Positions 55,792-64,000 of a DNA stretch of 64,000 nucleotides are shown here, piece by piece. Positions within the stretch are counted from its first letter, which is position 1. The number at the start of each line of letters is the position of its first letter. Source of the stretch: Bryoerythrophyllum caledonicum (lineage: Eukaryota > Streptophyta > Bryopsida > Pottiales > Pottiaceae). Both the position numbers and the translations under genes were made by a program. The notes under the pieces are model-generated. The model did no database searches and was not told where the DNA came from. It worked only from the letters and a program-made list of their open reading frames with translations. The stretch is from assembly GCA_963971425.1 (NCBI GenBank), contig OZ020523.1:13760867-13824866 (forward strand), read 5' to 3'.

Positions 55792-56928
55792 ATGGAGCCC
55801 GGGAGCAAGCCGCGGCAAATTAACCCGAGCGTGCTGGTGATTGTGATCATCTTAAGCGTAGTGTTTATCTGTTCCGGTCTGCTGCACCTGCTTGCGCGCT
55901 GTCTGGGGAGAAGACGGCTGCGCCGCGCTCGGGGTCCCTCTTTCATCTCTCCCGTGAGCCGAGGGCACCTGCTGCAACAGCTGGTCTCGCTCCCCGACTG
56001 CGGCGTGGAGCAGGCGGTGATCGACACGCTCCCCGTGTTCGTCTACGGCTCCATCCGCGGGCTCAAGGACAGCGCCGACTGCGCCGTGTGCCTGAGCGAG
56101 TTCCGCGACGAGGACCGGCTGCGGCTGCTGCCGCCCTGCAGGCACGCGTTTCACGTCCGCTGCATCGACGCATGGCTGCACGCCAACTCCACCTGCCCGC
56201 TGTGCCGCCGCAGCCTGCTCCCCGAAGCGACGGAACCTGCTGCTACCACCGCGCCGCCGTCGCCCGAATCCAACCCTAGCCCTCGGGTAGCAGCGCCCAC
56301 GGTGCGCGTCACGCAGCAAGCGGACGGGGCGGAGAAGACGGTGCGAATGGAGCTCGAGAAGGTGCGCAGCTTCGGATCAGAAGCCCCGCTCGTCCTGGGC
56401 ACCACCAGCTCCACATTCGCGAGGTCCTTCTCCATGGGCGAATACGAGTATGTGGTGAAGCCGACACACCGAAGCACCCGCTCCGAGGATTTGTTTTGGG
56501 CGACCGCGAACGTGTCTAGGGTTTGCTCACCATCGCAACTACAATCAGATCACCAGCATCATTCGGTTGAGATAATTTCCGACACCGCGGCGATGGTGCA
56601 GCCTGAGAAGGTGGTGATCGATGTCGGTGGCGGCGAGAGCTCCGGATTGTTGCCTCCTTCCGCGTCCTTGGATTGGCTGAGATGTCCATCTTCTCTGAAG
56701 AAATCGGCGTCGTTGAGCTGGTTGAGATGCGACTCTGAATCATCGTGTTCTTTGGCACCATCGATCTCGCTCCGCCGCTTGGATCCCGCTCCTGAGAAGA
56801 CATCGATCGATGTTGATGTTGATGGTGAGAGCTCTAAATCATTGCCTTCTTTGAAGAAGTCGGCGTCTTCGAGTTGGTCGAAAGGTCGGAGCAGCAAGGT
56901 GTTCTGTGCTGCGAGCTCAATAGTTTAG
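55792..56928 (+). CDS. RING-H2 E3 ubiquitin ligase, ATL family
   Basis: This is a single-exon 378-aa protein. A hydrophobic membrane segment (about residues 12-35, NPSVLVIVIILSVVF...LHLLA) is followed by a basic stretch. The ATL-specific GLD-like motif follows (71-86, GVEQAVIDTLPVFVYG), then a canonical RING-H2 finger at 97-138: CAVC, a cysteine in PPCRHAFHVRCIDAW with the two His, and CPLCRR. The spacing C-x2-C-x14-C-x1-H-x2-H-x2-C-x10-C-x2-C binds two zinc ions and recruits E2 enzymes. The architecture and the intronless gene match the ATL13/ATL46/ATL47 type. The C-terminal 230 residues are Ser-rich and contain three related phrases of the SLKKSASLSWLR kind (about residues 290-370), probably internal duplications. 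The substrate is unknown. The first half is strikingly GC-rich. Confidence 0.93.
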   Translation: MEPGSKPRQINPSVLVIVIILSVVFICSGLLHLLARCLGRRRLRRARGPSFISPVSRGHLLQQLVSLPDCGVEQAVIDTLPVFVYGSIRGLKDSADCAVCLSEFRDEDRLRLLPPCRHAFHVRCIDAWLHANSTCPLCRRSLLPEATEPAATTAPPSPESNPSPRVAAPTVRVTQQADGAEKTVRMELEKVRSFGSEAPLVLGTTSSTFARSFSMGEYEYVVKPTHRSTRSEDLFWATANVSRVCSPSQLQSDHQHHSVEIISDTAAMVQPEKVVIDVGGGESSGLLPPSASLDWLRCPSSLKKSASLSWLRCDSESSCSLAPSISLRRLDPAPEKTSIDVDVDGESSKSLPSLKKSASSSWSKGRSSKVFCAASSIV

Positions 56929-58057
56929 GGGTTTTTTTTCTGAGCTTTCTGAGGTGGTCTCAAGATCATGTGCGTCTTTTGGTAGATGAAGTTTTGCTCT
57001 TGAGGAACGTGTAGGATTATGAGGTTGAGAAATTAGTTTAAAACCGTGTACATGGTGCAGGAACTTTCGGATTGTGTTACAATTTTTTTTCAGCTCGTGA
57101 AGCATCGTCATGCGATTATGACGAAGTGATTCTCCTCATAATTTTCAATGTGGATTGTCCCTTGATGTTAGACTGCTATCGTAGATGTTTCCAACTTTTC
57201 CACATGTATTCTTACCATGTAAGGACCAACAAAGACCATCAGTGTCTACACATGTAACTCATAACTACTTTGAGGTATCTCTAACCTTCTTGTGCTAGTT
57301 TGAGTCTAGAGTACAATAAGATGATTTGATGATTTAGTGTGATACAATATTACTCATAATTTTGTCCTTGAGGAGATGTTTGGTGTAGTAAAAGTTGCCT
57401 GTTGTCCACCATTTTTGGATGTGTGATTGCTGCAACAATGATTTATATGGAATGCAACTCAATATTTTCAAAGTGTTATACTGAGGTAACAAATCGGTAA
57501 AGGGAGAAGAAAGACCAAGGTTCTACTAGAAACAATGAATTAGTGAATTCATCAAATCACCATCTAGATAAATTTAGTGCTTTTTCATGATATGCCTTAG
57601 ATGGCCAACAGGTAGGCTTGTTCTTGAGAACTGATATCTAATATAGGTATTTTTTTGCTAATTGGAGAATTCATGACGAAACTTTGGACTACTTTTTATT
57701 TACCTAAGGCTATCCAAAGTGGATTTCTTTGTAGAAAGTGCCAATGCAGATAACCTTAAAACATGGAAGAAGTCATCATGATCATTTCCTTGGAGTTTCT
57801 TTCATACAACTGCTACATCGACTGATCAAATCCCTCACACAACCGGTATCCACAAGATACTAACAAACTCTGATCTGGAGGTCTGCAAGGCTAAATCATT
57901 TCTTATACACAACCAATCAAATCCTTCACACAACTGGTACCGTATTCACAAAACACTATTGAGAGGAGTATCAACCAGGCTCGCAATCTCCTCTCCAAAT
58001 ATGCAGTCATTGCTCGCTAGCGCTGCTGAGGCCGAGTAGCAGCGCGCCCAGTGATTG
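56929..58057. other. Intergenic DNA between ATL-type gene and dehydrogenase
   Basis: Holds the presumed 3' untranslated regions of the two facing genes. A duplicated phrase (CAATCAAATCCTTCACACAA, with GACTGATCAAATCCCTCACA earlier) lies at 57817-57960. No gene recognised. Confidence 0.5.
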
Positions 58058-61000
58058 CTATTCGGCCGAGTGCCTGGACGACGAGTTGGTAGTGGACGGC
58101 GGGCTCTTCGTGACCACATTCATCACTCCCGTCACCACACTGGACGCCGCGTTGCGCACCATCTCCTTGATGCCGCGCCCTCCGGGTGATACAACTCCGG
58201 GGTCCATCTCCGGCTTCAACAACACCTTGATGCATCCGTCGACTTTGTCGTCGAAGATTTGGTACCCTTTGGGTGCCTCTCCCAGAGGCAATGTGTGGGT
58301 GATCACGAAGGTCGGATCGATCTCACCCGACTCAATCATCGACAACAAAATCGGCCTGCAGGCACATTCCATAGCATGCGCATGTGTAAGAGGAAAAAAA
58401 CGTCTCCACTGACTAACAACCAAATGTGCCTCTTCTTACCAGTACTTCTGTGCGTACAATTGGCCACCGGCCATTGTCAGTCCCTTCTCCATGAAAGCTC
58501 CCAAGTTGAAGTGGCTGCACAAAACTTGAGAGATTTAGGACTAGAAAGATGTGAAAACACTGATAAAAACATCCCCTCTTTTTTCATTTCAAATGATTGT
58601 GATCACCCCTAACTAGGTTGAGATTAATCCAGAATCAGCTCAGAAGAGAGAAAGGTATTTATCAGGATTGATCTCATGCTAAAACTACTTTAATTTGAGT
58701 TTAGAGACCACCAAGCTGTTCAATATCCACAGGCTTACTTCTAATGATCTGATATCTATTTTGATTGAGGTAAAGGAAGATGAACTCCAGCCTCCAAAGG
58801 AGAGTAGCTTGACGAAATTTTAGGTGACTTTACTAATACCGTGAAAAATAACATACGAGTGAATGAGCCTTACTTGGAATAGCCAATGTAGTCGCCCACA
58901 ATTCCAATGCGACCCCCCTTGCGCACAGAATAGATAATCTCGTTGATGATCTCCGAAGTGTCCGTCTCCATTCCCACCGCAACTTCCACTTTGTGCAACG
59001 GATTCTACACATAATATCATTAAACTAATCAACCTCAAATTCTTAAAATAAAGTTGTGAAGGGTTTAGGGTTTAGGGTTTAAGGTACCTGAACATAGTGG
59101 AAGCCGGCAGCTTCAATGGCGACGTCAGGGCCATGAGGAAACAAGTTCCGGAGCTCCGTCTGCACCTTCTTCTCCTTGCGGTTGATGGTCTCCACCTTAG
59201 GAAGCTTCTCTTTGAGGAAATCCAAGCGATACTGCTGCATGTCGATCACCACCACGCGGTTCGCGCCTCGGACGAGCGCGCAGTTCGCGGCCATCATTCC
59301 CACTTAACAAAACATCATGGCACATGAGTATAACAGCTCACTTGTTGCATAACCAATCCTCAAAAAATTAAGGTACTCCGCATCACGGCACATGCACTTG
59401 TTGCATGACCTGCCCTCAGGTTGTAACATGGATGTAAAATAGCTCACTGATTGCAGAACCTATCCTTAAAAAGTGTTGTTATCTTCATCAACACATGAGC
59501 TTATTGCATGAAGAATCTCAGTTGGTTGAGATGATGGATGTTGAAATACCTGGCCCGGCGCCCCAAATGGCGACGTTGTCGCCCTCGCCCACGCGTGCCA
59601 GTTCGTTGGCATGCCACCCGGTGGGCAAAATGTCGGAGAGGAATATCACCTTCTCGTCGCTCAGACCCTCTGGCACCTTCACCAAGTTGTTGTCCGCTGC
59701 GCACACATGCATCATCTCAACCAAGTTAAAGGTGGTGGTTTACGAAGAGTCAAAGGGAATAACTCCTACAAATACATGTAAGTGTTGCTATATCATAGCA
59801 CTTACCCAGCGGGACCCGGACATACTCTGCTTGGCCGCCTTGGTAGCCGCCGGTCAGATGCGAGTATCCATAAATACCTACAGTTCTGTTGAAAAAACGT
59901 CATGATCGGGCAAGGTCAGACTTTGTTCATAATAGATTGAATTAACTACACCACTAAATTAGTCTAAACTCATGTCACAGGAGAATGAGGCAAGGCTGAT
60001 TTCATGAACTCTTTGAGAGATGAAACTACTTTGAGTTGAGTCTAGAGACACCAAGCTCTTCCGTAGACTGATTGAAGGATGAGGCCACCAAGCTGATGTA
60101 ACAACAACTACAAAGTGAGGAAGGAGTAGTATAATAAAGAGGAAACTATGGGTGACTTTACAAATATGAACCACTTTTGCTTGTGGATTTTTCAAGTTTG
60201 AGATGTTGATTTTTTGCTGTACGTACCTGTCACCATACATGATGTCCATCTCCTTGCTAGGGTTAGTGGACTCGCAAAGAGAGTAGCTCTGCTCCTTGCA
60301 AGCCCAGCAGTTGAAGCACGCAATCAAAGCAGAGGCCACCACCCGGTCACCTAGATGCACAAAATGAAAGCCCCCCCACGTGAAAAACTGTGATTCAATT
60401 TCTGAAAACCCTAAAACGTAGATTTTACAAGCATATACGTCTTACCTTTCTTGAATTTCTTCACGTCTGGACCAATGTCTTGGATGATGCCCATGAACTC
60501 ATGACCCACAACATCGCCGCTCTTCATGCCAGGCATGTACCCGCAGTACATGTGCAGATCGGAGCCACAAATGCAGGTGGTCGTCACTTTCAGCAACACA
60601 TCCCCCTGCAAAAAAAAATCATCATTTTCTAAGCTTGAAATCCATCATTCAAGTCAACGTGAAATTCACTTACCCTAATCTTGAAGACATAGCTTTCTTT
60701 CAGTACCTATTTAACGCATTTGCACAAGAGCAAATTCTAAGTGCAATTCAAACATTCTCAATATATGTCAATATCGTATTTTTGTATCCTAAATAGGTAC
60801 ACGGTGGGACCTGTTAGATTTTTCGAGGAGAGCGATAATAGAATTGGCAACATGAAATAGTCTCAGATGCAGCTCTTACCGGGTCTGTGACTTTGACCAT
60901 AGGCCGGTTGAACACCCGCATATCTTTCTGCACACACGAGAAAGTTGGACAAAACCTCTGTTAATAAGTTCTCAGCTCTTGACTGTCCACGGTGAAATTC

Positions 61001-61252
61001 CACGCATAATTCCTCCATTTGCAGCAAGTCTACCTTGCCGTGAAACTCGACAGCACGCATGGTTTGCCCGTCCTGGTCTTCGTCGGCGATGACTTTGACT
61101 GTGGGCGTTTCCAGCTGCTCCGGGTTCTTCAACAGGGTGAAGTCTAATGGCACATCCTTCGGCTGGATCACCTCACCTTGCTCCGTCCCACTCGTCGCCA
61201 TGGCCGCGTCCTCACTAACATCAAGCCACAGCTCCTCAAAATCAACATCCAT
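58058..61252 (-). CDS. Zinc-dependent alcohol/formaldehyde dehydrogenase-like enzyme
   Basis: Ten exons in phase: 61252-61034, 60927-60880, 60605-60446, 60350-60227, 59885-59806, 59696-59550, 59302-59088, 59004-58874, 58514-58440 and 58355-58058, giving 498 aa. It is a medium-chain dehydrogenase of the FDH-like subgroup (as in bacterial glutathione-independent formaldehyde dehydrogenase), predicted to oxidise an alcohol or aldehyde adduct with NAD. The catalytic zinc site is CICGSDLH (Cys102) with GHE (His124, Glu125). The structural zinc site is Cys154, 157, 160 and 168. The Rossmann motif GAGPVG (256-261) is followed by VVVID, whose Asp favours NAD. About 70 residues precede the catalytic domain and a Ser/Thr-rich tail follows (ending RHSAE). 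An in-frame ATG at 61201 (MATSGTEQG) is a plausible alternative start. Introns carry copies of the dispersed GAGACCACCAAGCT repeat. The substrate is not determined. Confidence 0.93.
58675..58770. repeat. Dispersed GAGACCACCAAGCT repeat in a dehydrogenase intron
   Basis: AACTACTTTAATTTGAGTTT, AGAGACCACCAAGCTGTTC and GAGGTAAAGGAAGA follow the block order of the copies at 35475 and 60008. It lies inside the intron between 58874 and 58514. Confidence 0.5.
60008..60155. repeat. Dispersed GAGACCACCAAGCT repeat, longest copy
   Basis: Blocks in order are AACTACTTTGAGTTGAGTCT, AGAGACACCAAGCTCTTC, TGAAGGATGAGGCCACCAAG, AAAGTGAGGAAGGAGTAGT and AAAGAGGAAACTATGGGTGA. This copy gives the clearest picture of the family. 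It sits in the intron between 60227 and 59885. Confidence 0.55.
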
Positions 61253-62791
61253 GCAACCATGCAATCAATCCTCATAAAAGAAGTTACTTGCCATGTTAGT
61301 TGTTTAGGCGCGTTTCAGGTACGTTGGCAAGAAAACTACATATATTAATATTACAAAAAACAGGACCTTAGCTAAGCCAATTCCCAACGTGAAAACCACC
61401 AATATGACGAATATGACCTTATCAACTTCAATCGACGAAAATATGAAAACCACCGATCATAAGAAAGAAAAAAAACGACCTTGTCAGCTCCAAATAGCAA
61501 CACAAAAACGCCAAAAGAATAAAAACATGACCTTGTGATCACCTCCAATTAGAAATACCAGTATGATATCAGCTCATAAGAAAATCACCGAGATAACGAA
61601 AACATGCTCTGATCATCAGACGCAGAAAAGTCTTACCAAAACAGCAAATGTGAGGTGATGAGGTGACTGTCTCAAACGACGAAGTGTCTCCACCAACATG
61701 TGATGTCTAGACGATTATATTGTGGACTCCGGCGATGGATGAGGGAGAGATGGTACAAGTGGAGTAGATAAAGCGGAGAGACGAGGTGGCGAGAGGCCGA
61801 GGTTGGGAGCCATGCTGCGATGCACGTTGCGACGATGGGCGGAACCACGAAGTGCGTGTCCACGAACTCTGGCGATCCCGAAGCCGTCACTGCATCCCAA
61901 GGCCGTTGGTGTCTATCGGTGTTGTAGATTCAACGTTTGGCGTCGGGTTTAGGTGATGTGACGGTTTTGAGTGGGAGGCTGGAGTGTACCCCCAAAGCCG
62001 TTACTGGGCTCCCTAGGCCGTTGGTAAACTAGAGCTGGTGTGGATTCGACGATGAGAGTGGGTTTTAGGTGTAGTGACGGCTTAGGGCTCTTTCGGGAGT
62101 GTCTGCTGTGGAAAGACGGGGTGTGAAAGCGTCCTACTCTATTTTATTATTGAGAACGTATGTTTGACTTGACCATTTTCGCACTGAAATTTGGCCTCTC
62201 ATTTTCATTCCTACTCTTTTTTCATTAAAATGAGCCCTAATTTTTTTTCTAGATCAACTCCAAGTGCGAGAAGGCGGTTAAGATTCATGGTACTATATGA
62301 CTCTATTTCTTCTTTTTCAAATACATCCACAATTGTTTCTAATTTAAAATTAGGTGCTACGAAATCCTTTACATAAAGATTTGATAAAGATTCGATGAGA
62401 GACTCCCTCTAAAGAACACAATCCATGATGAGAGAAGTTCTTCCATGTCTAATAATTGCTATTAAAATGTACAAATAGTAGTATTTAAAAAAAATGGTAT
62501 GCTATTAGAAATTTGGATGAATTTACTAATAATTTATAAATAATAGTTACATATCTTTCAATACTCTCTTTTGATGATATGTATTAAACTCATTGTAAAG
62601 CATACCGTATTTGTATGATATATCATCTGAATTTCTGTTACTATGAATTTTTTGCTCTAGATTACAAAAAAAGAGGTCTGACTTAAACCTACTTTTGAGT
62701 TTCTCGTGAATATCTCACCAAAAAAAATTCAAAATTGCTTGTTCTATACAAAAAAAATTAAAATTAATTTTTTTATATATATATATATATA
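61253..62791. other. Upstream region of the dehydrogenase and intergenic DNA
   Basis: No gene is recognised. 61370-61640 has loosely repeated ATGACCTTRTCA phrases. A tandem duplication of about 117 bp lies at 61870-62100, and AT-rich DNA with a TA microsatellite runs up to a Helitron-type end at 62792. Confidence 0.45.
61870..62100. repeat. Tandem duplication, about 117-bp unit
   Basis: AAGCCGTCACTG...GGCCGTTGGT...GATTCAACG and AAGCCGTTACTG...GGCCGTTGGT...GATTCGACG occur in order, each followed by GGGTTTTAGGTG- or GGGTTTAGGTG-type sequence and GTGACGG. Confidence 0.6.
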
Positions 62792-62818
62792 CTAGGAAAT
62801 CCCGTGTCCTCTGGACAC
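62792..62818 (-). mobile_element. Helitron-type 3' terminus next to a TA microsatellite
   Basis: The minus strand reads GTGTCC-AGA-GGACAC (6-bp stem), then GGGATTTC, then CTAG, then T. It abuts (TA)n at 62776-62791. The element would extend to the right. No Helitron proteins are seen before the window ends. Confidence 0.55.
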
Positions 62819-63028
62819 AATTTTTTGGGTGTTGAGTCCCCACCTCTCTGTCCCCTAACCCTTTTTCTCCAATCCATCGTCCCCTTGTCCCTGTCCCCAT
62901 CCCCCTCCATGTCCCTCGTCCATGTCCCCTTTCCTATCCCCCGTCCTTGTCTTCGGTCCCCATCTGCCATCCTTGTCCTTTTTGAGTATGTAATTGTAGG
63001 ATTTTCTTCTATTTTTTCATGAGATGAA

Positions 63029-63060
63029 TTAGCGGTTGGCACTTGCTTTGCAACGCATTG
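63029..63060 (-). mobile_element. Second Helitron-like 3' end (CTAA)
   Basis: The minus strand reads GCGTTGC-AAA-GCAAGTGC, a few bases, then CTAA and T. Closely related ends occur at 63346 (CTAG) and, damaged, near 63766, all sharing TTGGCGCTTGCTTTGCAATG or a close variant. Confidence 0.45.
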
Positions 63061-63345
63061 AAAGAGTAGAAAAGGAGTGGGTTACAAAGATTAAGTGATA
63101 GTTATTAGTGTTAATGATGATTCTTAGCACTTAGGCATAGTCATCCGCGAACTATTTTTCATCCGCTCACTATTTTTTCATCCACGGACTGTTTTCCTCC
63201 GTTGCGCGCAATTTCATCCACAGTGGATGAAATTGTAATTTAGGCAGAATCTATTAACAATCTATTTCAGAACCATGCAATAATTAACCGTGCAGTCAAC
63301 CGCGCAGGAACTGCGCAGATTATGATTATAGTCTGATGATGTTGA

Positions 63346-63378
63346 CTAGCAGTTGGCGCTTGCTTTGCAATGCATTAG
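63346..63378 (-). mobile_element. Third Helitron-like 3' end (CTAG)
   Basis: The minus strand reads GCATTGC-AAA-GCAAGC, then GCCAACTG, then CTAG and T. About 420 bp downstream the same phrase recurs with the flanking AGTCCAACCATTTTAATGTA, so an end plus its neighbour has been duplicated in tandem. Confidence 0.5.
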
Positions 63379-63429
63379 TCCAACCATTTTAATGTAGTTT
63401 TTATATTACAAAATATTAAAAAAAGAAGT

Positions 63430-63960
63430 AATATGGTTCATTGCACTGTTAGTCGACCATGAACTACAAAAACGCTACACGGTTGATTGTAGCGTTTTTG
63501 TAGTTCACTGCATGGTTGATACCGCGGTTGACTGCAGCATTTCTATAGTTCACTGCGCGGTTGACTGCAACATTTCTGTAGTTCACTACACGGTTGACTG
63601 CGCGGTTGACTGCAACATTTCTGTAGTTCACTACACGGTTGACTGCACGGTTGACTATATAGTTGACTGCAACGATTCTATAATTCACTACACGGTTGAC
63701 TGCGCAATTGATTGCTGGCAGCTGCGTGGTTTACTACGTAGATTATGATTTTAGTAGTATAACTACTAATTGGCGCTTGCTTTGCAATGCACTAGTCCAA
63801 CCATTTTAATGTAGTTTTTATATTACAAACTATATAAGAAAAAATGTAACATGATTCACTACACGGATGACTGCGCGATTAACTGCGTGGTTGATTACAT
63901 TGTTTTTGTAGTTCACTGCATGGTTGACTACGTGGTTGATCGTTGCCTGGTTCACTGCGT
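63430..63960. repeat. Minisatellite of GGTTGACTGC and GTAGTTCACT phrases
   Basis: CACGGTTGACTGC, CGCGGTTGACTGCAACATTT and CTGTAGTTCACTACA repeat many times in variable order, with units of about 30-45 bp. A related stretch follows at 63850-63960. Open frames on both strands (for example 63464-63688) simply reflect the periodicity. Confidence 0.8.
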
Positions 63961-64000
63961 AGATTATGATTTTAGACTTTTAGTAGTATATAAAATGATG

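Noticed and set aside
63464..63748. Repetitive Asn/Val/Arg-rich open frames on both strands
   Set aside because: They translate a minisatellite whose unit length happens to keep the frames open.
1..64000. LTR retrotransposons, CRISPR arrays, viral genes or bacterial operons
   Set aside because: No paired LTRs, reverse transcriptase or integrase, regularly spaced arrays, or prokaryotic gene organisation were seen.

Overview
The window is nuclear DNA of a land plant. It has short GT-AG introns in conserved plant genes, long AT-rich intergenic stretches, a 200-base assembly gap and many nested DNA transposons. The kinase and the formaldehyde-dehydrogenase-like enzyme have the look of bryophyte, lycophyte or fern genes, so a non-seed plant is my best guess. 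That is an inference from gene style, not a demonstrated placement.

Host genes: a kinase-like gene (7363-6134, minus); mitochondrial COX6b (31789-33544, plus, 7 exons); a CLC-d type anion/proton exchanger (34999-41728, plus, 23 exons reconstructed with consistent phases, 808 aa); a Ser-rich protein with a PP1-docking-like RVSF motif (46414 to about 48212, plus, 3' end unresolved); a single-exon RING-H2 ATL-type E3 ligase (55792-56928, plus); and a zinc-dependent FDH-like dehydrogenase (61252-58058, minus, 10 exons, 498 aa). They look like ordinary independent genes with no operon-like link.

Mobile DNA dominates the rest. (1) A complete Mutator-like element lies at 9024-15341, with about 270-300 bp terminal inverted repeats, a 9-bp target duplication, a decayed transposase with a SWIM finger, and a second convergent gene. 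(2) A 13.2-kb element at 16843-30074 is bounded by matching inverted ends. It carries a decayed DUF7869-like transposase gene reading left and an unrecognised 1,322-codon gene reading right. The latter is one uninterrupted frame broken only by nine stop codons. (3) A family of roughly 0.93-1.1 kb non-coding elements flanked on both sides by TTAA (piggyBac-like) occurs at least six times, inside and outside the large element and sometimes nested. (4) Several MITEs and foldback elements are present, one of them a 320-bp hairpin in the last CLC intron. (5) Helitron-type 3' ends (hairpin plus CTAG/CTAA) occur at about 30990 and in a cluster at 62792-63350.

The main unusual object is the 13.2-kb two-gene element. 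The coding relics of both large transposons are broken mostly by stop codons reachable by single C-to-T changes, with few frameshifts. This is the pattern expected if methylated cytosines decayed after silencing.
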